This document shows, piece by piece, positions 32,937 to 44,722 of a DNA stretch of 64,000 nt. The position numbers and the translations under genes are program-made. The notes beneath the pieces are model-generated. The model was not told the origin of the DNA. It saw nothing but the letters and a program-made list of their open reading frames with translations, and did not search any database. Every line of letters starts with the position of its first letter. Positions within the stretch are counted from its first letter, which is position 1. The stretch spans positions 5,687,441-5,751,440 of the forward strand of contig JARWIR010000016.1 of assembly GCA_029959085.1 (NCBI GenBank). The letters run 5' to 3'. The DNA comes from Nemophila menziesii (lineage: Eukaryota > Streptophyta > Magnoliopsida > Boraginales > Hydrophyllaceae).

Positions 32937-35332
32937 TCCCCACTTTACGTAAATTTGGTTTTTCAGAAAAATGGGTTAAGATGATTTATAACTGTATATC
33001 ATCGATTTCTTACCAAGTAAAGGTTAATGGAGAAAGGCTTAAAAAATTTAAACTAGAGAGAGGCATTCGTCAAGGTGATCCGCTATCCCCGCTTATTTTT
33101 TCTTTTCTCACGGAGGAACTTATTGGACTCATTAATTTTGAATGCCGGGAAGGAAATATTAGAGGTACTTCTCTAGCCAGAGCTGCTCCTAGGCTTATTC
33201 GTCTTTTATTCGCAGACGATGCATTATTCTTTATTGATATTAACAAATCGGAAATCGAGGTATTTTCTAGGGTGCTATCATTATATTGTGGTAACTTAGG
33301 ACATAAAATTAATTTCAATAAATCATCTATTATGTTTAGCAAAGGTTATCCGGAGGATAATGCTCAGAAAATAGCGAATATACTTAATATTGAATACACT
33401 AATTCCTTTGGGAAGTATTTGGGAATTCCTTTGACATTGAAAAGATCAAAAGTTGAGAATCTTTCTTATATCAGAGATAAGTTATTGAGTAAGTCAGCAA
33501 GTTGGGTTGCTAAACTTTTATCGGACGGGGGGTAAAGAAGTACTCATTAAGGCAGTTTTGCAAGAAATACCGAATTATGCCATGTTAATTTTTGAATTTC
33601 CCATTTCACTTTGTAAAAGCATGAGTAGTCTTATTGCTAATTTTTGGTGGAATTCGGGTAATAAGAAAAGGATTCACTGGATGGCGTGGAAGAAAGTAGC
33701 CAGATCTAAAAACATGGGAGGGGTATTGGTTTCAGAGACTTTCAAAAAATGAATTTAGCATTACTGGCTAATCAAGCATGGAGACTCTTGCATAATCCAG
33801 ATTCACTGGTAACAAAAGTGTTGAAAGGTGTGTATTCCATCGTCAGATATGTGGAATGCAAAGTTAAAGAGTAAACAATCGTGGAGTTGGGCGAGTATAT
33901 TCAAAGGCCTGAAGTTTCTTAAAGACGAGTGTGTTTGGCAGGTAGGCAATGGATTAAAAATCAATATATGGGAATATTTATGGATTAAAAAAGGCTATAG
34001 ACTTGAAAAGCCACAAAATTGTAAAATTAATAAAGTGGCTGAATGCTTTAATAATGGGTAGACAAACTGGAATTTCGAAACATTAAATAAGGTATGTACA
34101 AGTAGAGATTTGTCGGATATTAGGGAAAATCCCAATCATGCAATTAGAGAAGGAGGATTCTATAGTGTGGACAGAAACTAAAGACGGGATTTATTCTACA
34201 AAGTCTGGATATCATCGACTAGTACAAATAGAATGTGACAAGGAGGGAATATCATAAATGGAAGTGGAGCTCAATGACAATAAGCTTTATAATCTAATTT
34301 AGAGATCAAACATTCCCTTGAAAATTAGAAATTTGGCTTGGAAAATTCATAATAACACTATTAACAAAAAATGTACTTTAAAGAAGAAGAAATGTGTGGA
34401 GGATGATACCTGTGAATGGTGCGAAGATGGTGCTGAGTCGATTGAACATATTCTTCTTAAGTGCCCGTTTGGTAAAGGTGTTTGGGCAAATTCTCAACTT
34501 CAATGCAGGATCGATGAAAACTTTAATGGAAGAATAGGTAAATGGATGCTGAATATTATTGAGAGCTACACGTTGAATGGATGGGACCAACGGCTGGTTA
34601 CGGCAATTGTGCTTATAACAATATGGAATATTTGGAAGCAAGGATGAAAGGATGAAAGGCTTTTTCGAGAAAAATAAATGGAATATGTGGGATATCATCG
34701 ATATATCAAAATCTATCATCTGGTATTTATTTGGGGAAGTAAGCTTGAAGATACAAGAAAAGGATATGTTCTCGGGTAGTAAGAATGAAGATAAGGATGA
34801 AGAGAATCCCCATTTTAATGGATGAAACTGACAATATTTGGCTAAACAATTGTACATTTATTAACAGCTGGGAGCCAACTAATATGGTTTCTTTAGCAAT
34901 AAACAAGGAGGGGGAAATTATACATAATATCACTAAAAGAGCGAGAGTTAATAGTAGTGTGGAGGGAGAAGCGTGGGCTATTCTCCTGGCCATGAGATCT
35001 GTAGCAGATCTAGGTTTCCAGAGTAGTTCATTCTATTCTGATAACCTTGAAGTGGTTCAAGGTATTAATCTTCGGAAGGGGATCATGGAAGATCCGCCCT
35101 ATGGTTTCAGAAGCATGGAGGTGGATAGGACGTTTTCTGAATTTGAAAGTAATTCATATGAAGAGGGATTACAAAGGTGTAGCGGACAGATTAGTCAAGT
35201 GTGTTAGATGTAACGTGGAAATTTCTAGGTGTCCTTGCAATTCGATGATTAAGTTTTTTAGTAGTATTAGTAAGTTGTATCTTTCTAACTCCGTTATGTA
35301 ATATTATGTTTGTTTCCGACCAAAAAAAAACC
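32937..35332 (+). mobile_element. 5'-truncated L1-type LINE (LINE3) in copy 1
   Basis: The element begins abruptly inside the RT domain, ends in a short A tail (35322-35330) and is flanked by the 8-bp duplication CGCCTCTA (32929-32936 and 35333-35340). Copy 2 has a single copy of this site in 'aacgcctctaataggcc' at about 62988, so the insertion followed the duplication. 5' truncation plus an A tail is the normal outcome of target-primed reverse transcription. Confidence 0.93.
32981..35207 (+). pseudogene. LINE3 RT, zinc-binding region and RNase H, broken
   Basis: RT segment at 32981-33535: ERGIRQGDPLSPLIFSFLTE, active site LLFADDALFF (intact FADD), and GKYLGIPLTLKRSK. A frameshift near 33510-33530 moves to a frame with GGKEVLIKAVLQEIPNYAM and a WW-like NFWWNSG motif (33507-33752). 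Further pieces at 33828-34061 and 34318-34647 include the zinc-binding CEWCEDGAESIEHILLKC. RNase H at 34785-35207 shows EGEAWAILLAM and YSDNLEVVQG. Several stops and frameshifts make it non-functional. Confidence 0.88.
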
Positions 35333-35340
35333 CGCCTCTA

Positions 35341-35575
35341 ATAGGCCTGCTAGTGTCTCGTGTAACCAAGTTATGGGCTGAAGAAACATCATTCACGTGA
35401 AGATCAAACGGGCCATTGAATTCTTCAACATTTGTTGGGCAACGAGGAGAAATTCTAATGAACTCGTGAATGAGAGGTGAGCTACTGTTGGTATCATTTA
35501 AGCAATTAAGCCTAATCCTCTTGAAAACCAACGCTAGCGGTAATCAAATTTCTGCTGACCTCATTTGTTTTACAA
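35341..35575 (-). pseudogene. Short coding-like fragment of unknown origin, copy 1
   Basis: The minus strand reads VFKRIRLNCLNDTNSSSPLI, then HEFIRISPRCPTNVEEFNGP and FDLHVNDVSSAHNL, with protein-like composition over about 70 codons. Across LINE3 the frame would continue VDFSTQVCWTHEILPKR and then stop at about 32890, as if the LINE had split one exon. Copy 2 (63000-63190) keeps the same frame for about 50 codons and then loses it by one inserted T. I do not recognise the protein. It may be an exon remnant of a host gene or transposon. Confidence 0.4.
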
Positions 35576-35617
35576 AATGACGTGAATAAATTTATTGCAA
35601 TATTATTTCTTTCAATA

Positions 35618-36120
35618 TGTTGTAAACCTAAAAGGAAAAGTAAGAGACAAAGAATAAGAGGAAGAGAGAGTAGTATTATTGTTCGTATAAGAATTACAGT
35701 TATACTGTATAAAGTCTAATATATAGAAAGTAAACCCTAATAAGGCTTTGACTTCTTGGGCTTGATAAATGGACTATTAGTCCATGGGCTAAGGATTAAT
35801 ATCCACATCAAATAGTTTATAACACTCCCCCTTGGATATTCAATCCTTAAGAATATGCATCATTAAAACCTTCCTGGAAAAACCCTTTGTGATAAAATCC
35901 AGTGAAGGAAAAAGAGTACGATATCTTTACGCTTCAATTCTGCCTCGTTAAAAACCTTCTCAGAAAAACCCTTTGGGAAAAATCTTGATGAAGGAAAAAG
36001 AGTGCAACGCATTTTTATCTCCCCCTCATGTGAGCATATCGATGACCATCTTCATTTTGGAATCTGATCTTGATCTTCATAATCTCAAACATCATTATAT
36101 TTCAAATATATAGACAGATG
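35618..36120 (-). mobile_element. Remnant of a Copia-type element: one LTR plus 3' untranslated part
   Basis: 35618-35824 starts TGTTGTAAAC and ends GTTTATAACA, as an LTR would. It is followed by CTCCCCCTTGG, a polypurine tract when read on the minus strand. Next come two imperfect repeats of about 70 bp with 'aaaaaccctttg' and 'gaaggaaaaagagt' (35855-36015), a pattern common upstream of the 3' LTR in plant Copia elements. No coding part is left. The right limit is approximate. It starts exactly where copy 1 and copy 2 of the mTERF unit stop matching. Confidence 0.6.
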
Positions 36121-36378
36121 GAACGGTACAAATCTAAATAATATGGACGAATGAGAGATAGGGTCTTGGAGACAAAGATTCTTCTCTATAGAGTACGGTG
36201 CAGGAATTTCTTCTTATTCGAGACATCTGTTTTGACAATTTTCTTTCCTACCCTTACTAACACTAAAAGACAAAAAAAGTGTGATGTCACTATTTCTCTC
36301 TCCACTACCTACCACTACCCACCTACCTCCGACCACCTACCATCGACCACCGTCCTCCGACCTCCGACCACCGACCTC
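36121..36378. other. Low-complexity host DNA at the Gypsy insertion site
   Basis: A run of 'cctccgaccacc' variants (36300-36378) precedes the Gypsy element and resumes after it at 46252. The plus-strand frame here is a product of this simple repeat. Confidence 0.6.
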
Positions 36379-37908
36379 TTATGTCTCCTCATTTGTGATA
36401 GATTTATGTTAAGATGAGACATCATTTTTAGTGATTTAGAAGTCATTAATGTCGATTTTCTTGAGTAATAGTGCACTTTCCTATTTTGAGTCTTGATTTA
36501 GTAAAATAATATTTTTAGAGCATATTGGGTTTAATTGTTTATTTAGTGTGAAGCTTTAAAGATAATTATGGAGACTAATTAGAGTCCAAGTCAAAGACTA
36601 CAACTTATGGAAAGAGATTAGCATGGTAATTGGAGATAACGAAACAAAATCTAAAAATATGGAAAAGGAAAAGCTGCCTAAATCTGAGATTCTGCAGCAC
36701 ATGCCTAAAGAAGTGGTATTTACTCCTACAAGGGATCCGATTTTGGTAATTTCCTTTCATAGGGACGTAGATAATTCTGTGAGGATTCTTTTGGTATCTT
36801 ATGGAGCTCAAACCGACCAATAACGAAGAAGATATGCTCAAACCGGTCCAGCAGTGTTTATCTTTATTTCCATACGAATTTGAGTTGGGCTAGGAGTCCA
36901 ATACTTTATCTCTTCCTCAAGAAAACGAATTAGGTCTTCTAAACACCTATAAATACACCCTTATATCACTTGTAAATCATCCTTGCCTCATAGTAATTAG
37001 TTCTTAAGGTTTTATTTTTCCAGTTTATTGTAGAGAGCAAGATGACGTCTTTTGTAATTTCTTTTAGTTTATTTCCTTCAGGTATGAACTAAACTCCCCA
37101 TAGCTTGGGTTTTGCATAATGTATAATCTATGAATTCTAATTCTTCTATCTAAGTTTCTTTGGGAATTACATGTTTTAATTTGATATTAGCAACTTAATC
37201 TTATATTTGTTTATGTGTTTTGATTTATTGTCTTTCCTAGAACTGATCACTTTAGGATTGTTTTAATAGTAGTTAGATGGTCTCCTTAACTGGGTGTTTA
37301 ACTATTGAACCACCACATAATGTCTAGTGTCGATATTAGTTCTGACAAAACATGATTCTAACTAGATAGTCATTAGGGTTTGTTTAAATCACCATATCAC
37401 CAATGATTGAAGTGTTTGCTTAGGGCCTTGGTAGCGCTTGATAACCCTATTCGTAACCACGTCTTGGTTGTGCCGTAGCCCCCTTAGTCGCTCTCAAGGT
37501 CTAAGGTATGGGAATTTAGAATCCTGACTAAGTATACAAGAGGTAATATTCTCCCTTATAAACTAGATCTAAAAGAATTAGAAGGATTAGTGCGTACTAG
37601 CAAAACCTAAGTTATAATTCTCATCTCATATTCTTCGTATTTTATTTACTGTCTTTTATTTTCTTAGTTTTAATTAGTTAATTCGAAAATCTATTCCCTT
37701 TAATTTTTTGTCTTTAATTATTTACTTCTTACTCTTTATTGTTACCTACTCGTATAACACACTTAAGTCCCTGAGAACGAACTCAACTTACTAACTAAAA
37801 CTTGCATACGTCCTGTAATACTTGCAGTATTGTGCTTGTCTAGGGTGAGAGTGCGTAGTTTTCTAAACCTAATTTTATCTTATTTTTATCACACCCTAGG
37901 CGACACCA
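36379..37908 (+). repeat. 5' LTR of the Athila-like element
   Basis: 1,530 bp. It begins TTATGTCTCC, where the 3' LTR and solo LTRs have TGATGTCTCC, so the terminal TG has mutated. It ends CGACACCA. A TATA box TATAAATA lies at about 36948. No coding content. Confidence 0.93.
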
Positions 37909-37914
37909 AGTTTT

Positions 37915-37932
37915 TGGCGCCGCTGCCGGGGA
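37915..37932 (+). promoter_or_regulatory. Primer-binding site of the Athila-like element
   Basis: TGGCGCCGCTGCCGGGGA, one base from the sequence complementary to the 3' end of plant tRNA-Asp. It lies six bases inside the LTR end. Confidence 0.9.
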
Positions 37933-38157
37933 CTTGTGTCTCGTTAGCGTGTGGGTTATCTATTTCGAGTAGTAGTTTTTAATTAGTTTTTATTTTTCAG
38001 TTTTTAGTTTTTATTTTTCCAGATTTACGCTTGTGGTTTGCTTTAGTCTTTTTCAGGTTTCACAGTTTTTAATTCTTGGCCTCCTTTATCGGAGCCTGAG
38101 AGGAGCTTCAGACCTTACAACAAACGAGTTCGTGAGGAAAGAGCCTTAAGAAGAGTA

Positions 38158-40944
38158 ATGGCAGCCCATCAAGATCCACCACTTGGTGACCAACTAGGAG
38201 TAAATCCGAGAGGTCCACCACCGCCACCACCTGGTGGACTACAGCAAGATCCACCTGGGATCCAACAACAGAATCTTCCTGGTATACAAGGACAACAACA
38301 TCCGTTAGGATGAGGTAATGGGCAGAATAATCAACAAAATCGAGTCGAACAGGACCTCCCTGGTCTTCATGTACCATTCCATGTTCAACCAATCAGTTAC
38401 CGCCCTCCAGAGATTCCGAATATTAAATTTAGACCCGATCTGGGTATGCTCAGTCAATTTCAAAGTTTCGGACTCTACAGTGGTACAACAATTCAAGATC
38501 CGGTAAGATCGATTCAGAAGTTCATGCAGATTTGTGATGCCTACATTACTCCTGGCATTACACGCGAGCAACTGTATTGTCATATGTTTTCGTTCTTCTT
38601 GACCGGTAGAGCTAGCGATTGGCTAGAAAGACAACCACATGGAACCACTAATTCTTGGAGAGAACTTCAAACCGCGTTCTTTAACCACTTTTATCTGAAG
38701 AGCATGAGACTTAAAGATCAAACCGAGCTTGCAAGATTTTGCCAAGAAGATGGAGAAACAGTGGGAGAGGCATGGACAAGGTTTCAACAGAAGTTAGCTA
38801 GATGTCCACTCCATGGTTATACCCCTGCTCTACAACTCGCTATATTCTATGAAGGTCTTAATGATAAAGGTAGAGAGAAGGTGGATAACATTGGAAAGGG
38901 AAATTTTGTGTCCATGAACCATAATGAAGCTTCCGAGGTTTTAGAAAACATTATGGAACAAGAAAGAAGTTGGCCTTCAACGCGAGCTTCTGTAGCAAAG
39001 ACCCGAGGAACGCTTCGTTTAGATGCAGAAACTGCAAACTCAGCTCAAATATCTGCATTAGAAAATCAAATCAAAGAGCTGAAGTTAGAGATGCAAAAGA
39101 ATTTAGCCGCAGCAAACGTAGTACAAGAAGCACAAGGTTGTCAACAATGTGGGGTTAATAATCATACATGGGAAGAGTGCGAATCAAATCCAAAATCTGT
39201 TTACTTTATATCCAACCGCAGAGGTTATCAGTGGGGTAACCGAAACCATCCGGGTATGCAGTATTCAAATCCACAAGGGGCCGCTAATCCTGGTCATTAC
39301 CAACCGCGACCCCAGAACAACTCTTTTCAACAGAGGGGTCAGTACCAAAATCAACACCAGAATAGACCTGCTCCCCCTCAACAACCTGTTCAAGATACCT
39401 ATACCGATTCGTTAGAACAGAAAGCTTTACCTCAGTACCCTCAAGAAGGATCTATGGATAATCAGCAAGTAATGCAAGCCTTGCATCGTTTGACCACTAG
39501 TATGAACGCTCAGGAAGAAAAAGTCCGACGACAAGATGCCGTACTTCAAATTTTAGGTACTCAAGTAGAACAGTTAAACAAGGTGTTAACAAATTTAATG
39601 GAACAGAAGGAAGTAAAGGTAATCGAAGGAGGTGATGACAATGTTGGGTTCGAAGCTTGTAAGGCTATTTGCCTTGAGATTGAAGAAGAACAGAAGGAAG
39701 TGCCACATGTTGCCGTTAGTGCCGTGGAAATTCTGAGTACCGAAGAAGAACCAACCAAGTCTAGCCCCGTGGAATCTGACTGTCCTGAAGTTTATGTGGA
39801 GGACGATCAAGAAAAAGCCGAATTTATACAACTTTTGAGGAAGATGCAAGAGGAGATTCGATCGGTTATGGATTATCAAGCTGAGCTGGCTAAAGAGAAA
39901 GAAGCCTCAAATGAGGAATCAGAAGATGAAGTTGCACCTGCTGTGCATGAAGAGAAAGAAGAAGAGAAGGTGGAATCGCCACCTATTGTTCAAACAGTGT
40001 CACCAACTATTCCTAATACAAATCCTACGGATGACACTGTACTCAAGACATTTGTAGAGGCATACAAACCCGAAAATATCAACGCCCAAATGCTTGAGAT
40101 TGCGAAGAAAGGACTTACACCACAACAAGTTTTTATGCAAGTTATTCCTGAGAAAGAAGCGAGTGTAGAGATCCCAAGAGAGAACCTGAGGGTTTCAAGA
40201 AGAAGTGAACGAGAGCTACCAACAAAGCTTAAAGATCCAGGAAGTTTCAACCTTCCTATTCAAATCAATGGTATGCTCAAGGTGAAAGCTATGTACGATG
40301 TGGGTTCTGGTGTGAATCTTATGCCTAAGTCCGTGTTCGAGAGACTTGGACTTCAGAAATCAGACAAAACTCTAGTGAAGTTGCAGTTCGCTGACAACTC
40401 AGTTATGAGGACATGGGGAACAGTGGAGGACGTCTTAGTCCGTGCAGGTAATATCGCCATCCCTACTGACTTTGTTATTCTTGAGTTTGATGCAGATAAG
40501 CAGGTTCCAATCATACTTGGACGGCCTTTCATGGCCACAAGTCAAAGTGTCATCAACTTCCAAGAAGGGACCATTACCCTTCATGCAAAGAATGTATCCG
40601 AGACCTTCTATGTCTTGGGTAAGAAACCGAAGAAGTTAGATGCCACCGTTCCTGTCATCCACAGCCTTTCACATCACAAAGTCCCTCCTGAGAAGATCCT
40701 ATTAAAGCCTGTGGATACTGAGCCAAACATTGAGTTTGGGGTTGGCCATGAAGTTCTATGGAAAGCTCACAAACGCGAGAATAGGCCACGAAGTTTCAAA
40801 GACTCGTGGATGGGACCATTCATTGTCACTAAGGTTGTTTCAGCCAAAGTGATAGAAATTCGACCCAAAAATGGGGTCAAGCGCAGATTAGTTGACGTTC
40901 ATAGCCTAACTCGTTGTTGGGGAGGCTATATTCGCAAATCTTGA
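38158..40944 (+). pseudogene. Gag-protease frame fused to the integrase tail
   Basis: The frame opens MAAHQDPPLGDQ at 38158, meets a TGA at 38311-38313, and is then open for 832 codons from 38446. The gag core includes FLTGRASDWLERQPHGT and FNHFYLKSM. A degenerate zinc-knuckle-like CQQCGVNNHTWEEC follows (about 39140-39185), then a Gln/Asn-rich region and an acidic region. The protease reads AMYDVGSGVNLMPKSVFERL, in which the usual DLGAS-type site is DVGSG. About 100 codons later the text changes to VGHEVLWKAHKR...WMGPFIVTKV, the C-terminal GPY/F-type end of Gypsy integrase, in frame. RT, RNase H and the integrase core are missing, apparently by an in-frame deletion of about 3 kb or more. Confidence 0.88.
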
Positions 40945-41149
40945 TAGAGGTAACACGTCTAACTTTGAAAGACGTTAAACAAAAGTGCTGTACGGGAGGC
41001 AACTCGTAGTTTTTTTTAGTTTTTATGTCTTTTACGTTTTAAGTTTATGTTTAGTTTAGTTATTTTTAGTTGATATCGCATATTTGAGAAAGGTATTAGT
41101 GTTTTTGATGCTTTGGTATTGGAGAAATCGAGTTAGGGAAGAAACAAAA

Positions 41150-41560
41150 TTTTTCGGAAAAGCTAAAGCAGAGCTGCGGTATACCGGACCTCAGCCGCGG
41201 TATACCGTAGAGGAAGAAACCCGTACCATGGGTCAATGCCACGTTTTTTATACCGAGACGAAATTTTTTTGAGCTGTTGGTTGCGGTACACCGGACCCTA
41301 GTCCGTGCCATGCACCGCACGGTCAAAACCCGTGCCACGGGATGCTACCACGTGTTTATTGAAGAAACTAAAAATTTTGGAGCATCAGATGGTCCGGTAC
41401 ACCGGACCCTAGTCCGTGCCCTACACCGCACGCCTAAAACCCGTGCCACGGGGTGCTATCACGGGTATTTTGCCGAGGCGAAATTTTTCGAACTACAGAA
41501 GCTGCGGTACACCCCGCGGTGTACCCCTAGTCCGCACATATGCACCGCGCCGCGCCGCTG
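41150..41560 (+). repeat. Tandem palindromic repeats upstream of the second ORF
   Basis: Three to four imperfect units of about 120 bp. Each holds a palindrome such as GCGGTATACCGG or CGGTACACCGG, then 'accctagtccgtgcc', 'gcaccgcac', 'aaacccgtgccacggg' and 'cgaaatttttt'. The region is GC-richer than its surroundings and ends just before a TATA box. Confidence 0.9.
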
Positions 41561-41586
41561 GAGAGAGAAAGTTGCGGATTTAAGCC

Positions 41587-41593
41587 TATAAAA
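41587..41593 (+). promoter_or_regulatory. Candidate internal TATA box
   Basis: CCTATAAAAGAGG follows the tandem repeats. After it comes a pyrimidine- and A-rich leader of about 400 bp without long frames, and then the ATG at 41992. The layout is like a plant RNA polymerase II promoter and 5' UTR. Confidence 0.55.
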
Positions 41594-41991
41594 GAGGTAT
41601 TGAGCTCATTATTCCGAATTTAATAAACCTCAAGCCTCTTTTTCTTCTCCAAAACTCTCCCAACTCCATTAAAGCTCATAAAAACCTTCACCAATCATCA
41701 AAACACTACCCAATCATCAAGAAAAACACATCAAATCTTCTCTCCACATCATTACAAGAGAGAATCAAACACTCAATCCTCACCAAATCCATCAAATTGA
41801 AGAATCAAGAGCTTAAATTTTCACAATTCATCCTACAATTTCTTAAATCCAAGTCAACCCATTACAAATCTACCTCACCCACATAGATATTCATCATCCA
41901 TTCATATTTCCTAAGCCAAATCAAGCTTGTTCAACCATTAATTCACAAGTTCAAATTTCAAGGGTTGCTAAAGCTTTGAGTTGGGGGTTAA

Positions 41992-43128
41992 TTGAGGATG
42001 ACTAATAGAACAACAATATTAGCTAACAAGAGGGAGGTGAAGAAGAGCAAGGGATTAGATTTAATCAAGAAGAAATCAAATAACAAAGGTTCTAGTTCTA
42101 ATTCAAAGGGTAAAGATAAAGTTGAAGATGGTGCAATACCTTTGCTTGATCGTAATGGTAAAAAGCTTTACTTTTATCCAAAGGAGAAAACACAACTTCC
42201 ACAAGGTCTACCTTTTGCTTACGAGAAATTATTCAAGGAAGAAGTTGGTACAGGAGAATATGCAAGATTCTTAGAGCTTGGTGAGAAATTGGGTTGGTCT
42301 ACGTTCATGGTAAGACGTTCTGAATTATGTCATGAGTTAGTTTTGGAATTCAATTTAGGCCTCTTTAGCCGAGATAGTAAAGATTGTGTTCCGATTAGAG
42401 GAAAGCTAGTTCCTTTCACAGTTGAGGAGATTAGAAACCACTTCAAGTTTAAGAAATTGAAAGGTTATTACAAATTTGAAGAAGCGGTTGCTAAACGAAA
42501 AATATTTGATGAAGAATTACTTTTTGAGCATGTATTAGACAAGGAAAAAGTGTAATCACATAAGGGAGAATTGAAGGCACCTTGGTTTTACAAATATCTT
42601 CAACCGGGTGCGAGAATTTGGCACAATTTCCTTATTCCTAATGTCTTTGGAAACACACGAACTTTGGATGTGACTATGAAGTATGCTCTACTTTTGGACT
42701 GTATTTTGAGAGGAGAAGAAGTAGATGTGGCACAGTTGATCTATGAGAAGGTGATACGATTTTCGGTCTCTCCTAAATCGGTTTATAATGTTAAATTTCC
42801 AACTATGATCACGTGTCTTGTGCGAAAAGCGGATGTTATATTGGGTGAAGAAGAGAAACTCGAGTTTAAGGCGAGTTATATTGATAATGCTTGGATCAAG
42901 GATATCTTTTGAAGAGCGGGTTCTACGCAAGTCTCGAAAGAAGAAAAGGAGCAAAGTTGGCAAGATAAGATGGAGGAGCGTTTAACAAAATTCGAAGCAG
43001 CTCAAACTTCCTTAGTCAATGATGTGGCACAAATCAATGTTAATCAAGTGCACATCATGAAAATCCTCGAGCAATTAACGAAAGGTCCAGCAAATCCAAC
43101 CTTGGATGTCAATGATGCGAGGCAATAA
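41992..43128 (+). pseudogene. Second ORF in the env position, plant transposon-type protein, two stops
   Basis: A 379-codon frame from MTNRTTILANKREVKKSKGL to a TAA at 43126. It is interrupted by TAA at 42553-42555 and TGA at 42910-42912, both explained by C-to-T changes (from CAA and CGA). The N-terminus is basic and rich in Lys and Ser (residues 10-45). The core has VPIRGKLVPFTVEEIRNHFK (about 135-154) and TMKYALLLDCILRGEEVDVA (about 222-241), like the domain named putative plant transposon protein in Athila-group elements. The tail is charged and may form a coiled coil. Its function is not known. I do not see a signal peptide or transmembrane segment, so an envelope role is not supported. 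Confidence 0.75.
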
Positions 43129-44722
43129 GCCTCGAGAGTATGTTCTCTTTCTTCCTTACCATTTCTGTAAATATGTTTATCTGCTAATTTTAATTTCTGT
43201 TTTTTGAGTCTTTTTCGAGTCGTGGGGACACGACTCATTTTTTAGTTGGGGGTGTGGGGATTCGTTGTCTCTCATCTCCATTTTTCTGTTTTTAGGTAGA
43301 AATTAAAATTTTTGATACATGGGAATTAGATGTAGAGTGTGTTTAATAGCTTGAAAGCATAAGCTCAGTAGATTGATAATAGTAAGTAATATGTTTATGA
43401 GCTATTTTATTTGTATGCTTTGAGTATTTGCAGGAAAACACACGTTGATAGTAAAGAAAAGATTAGTGAGCAATGCGATAGAAAGTATGTTCGATCTTAG
43501 GGAACCTCGACAATTGTGTAGGCCGTGAGATCCAAGCTAGTTGAAAAATCATTTGATGAAAGTGCTAAAGGTAAGAAAATAAAGAAATTGCATAGTGTGG
43601 AAAGTGATTAAGGCGGTTCTTTCATATTTGAAGCCTTGAAGCCTTTTTATACCTTCTCACCATGTTATTTTTTATTTTATATGCTATATCCTTCTCAGTC
43701 CCTTCTAGCCTTTCTAAAGCTTTTTATTAAAACACGTTATAAGCCATTTCCATTTAGATTATAGGAATTTTCCATATGACCCGCACTCGAATCGCGATGC
43801 ATAGACAGTTGTTTTAGAGCTTGAGTTTGGGGTGGTGGGTCCACCTTTATGGGAATTGTTATTGGGATGGGATTTTTGAGCTTATTAATTGTGCTTTGTG
43901 CTTTATATTGATGATGTTTCACAGATTTGTATTGTAACCCTTTGCCAGGGTAATAGTGAATGAAAAAGAAGCTACGAGCTAATTTTGCCAACAAGGGCAT
44001 TAAAAGAAAAAATATATATATGAGAAATCAGCATGATATCTCAACATTAAAAGAGAGTCATAGCTATAAAAGAAGTTGATTTGAAAAGAAAAGAAAATAT
44101 ATATATTCGGACCGGCAAAGTGGATTTTTATGTGAACATCTTATGTTTTAATTGGGTTATTGGGGATGCTAAATTGTGCATCAAGGAATTCATTGGGTTG
44201 AGTGAGAAACGTTTTATGAGAGTAACTCAAGCTCTAGGGCGATTCGTTGATGGCTAGTGAGGAGAGAGCCAAAATCTCACTCCAAATTATCCAAATATAC
44301 TATCATACCGTCCCTAAGCCTACATTACAACCTTAAAGACCTTTTGATTCTTTGCTATGTAATCGAGAAGTGATTGAGCCAATAGAGAGTAGTTAAATGG
44401 ATCTTTGAATACTAGTGAAAATCGATGAACAATCTATAGCTCTCTTGGGGAACTGAGTAAAGTCCCAATCCTTCTTACATTGCGAAACTAATCTGATCTT
44501 GAATTCAAGTCGTGTTGACTATGGATATGAGAAGTGTACAGGTATGTAGTTTATGAATATTATAGCATGAAATTTTCTGAGTTGTCGCTTTAGGTTTATT
44601 CTATATATTCTGCTATGCTTGTTCCCATTGTATTAAGAAATTTTATAAGTGTGTATTTATAGACTTCCCTTTGTTTTTATCTTTATTGTATCGGGACGAT
44701 ACAACTTTGAGTTGGGGGTCAT
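43129..44722 (+). other. Non-coding 3' part of the Athila-like element
   Basis: About 1.6 kb without a credible frame, ending in the polypurine-like AGTTGGGGGTCA (44711-44722) before the 3' LTR. Long 3' non-coding regions are usual in this group. The words 'gagttgggggt' also occur near 41980 and 43250. Confidence 0.7.

Larger units (their letters stand above)
28717..35617. repeat. Segmental duplication, copy 1 (mTERF unit)
   Basis: From 'gatacatgaagaacattaat' at 28717 to 'atttctttcaatat' at about 35617, this region matches 53048 to about 63273 in the same orientation with high identity, once later insertions are ignored. After subtracting the hAT-like element (31572-32319 with one duplication copy) and the LINE (32937-35340), the unit is about 3.7 kb. 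It contains an intact mTERF gene, a LINE RNase H fragment and a short coding-like fragment. Confidence 0.92.

Noticed and set aside
36605..36841. Conserved pair of frames at 36605-36841 and 44948-45184
   Set aside because: They are the same part of the two LTRs of the Gypsy element. The conservation reflects LTR identity, not a gene.
41992..43128. Envelope protein interpretation of the second Gypsy ORF
   Set aside because: No signal peptide, transmembrane segment or Cys-rich ectodomain is visible; only its position after the pol end recalls env.
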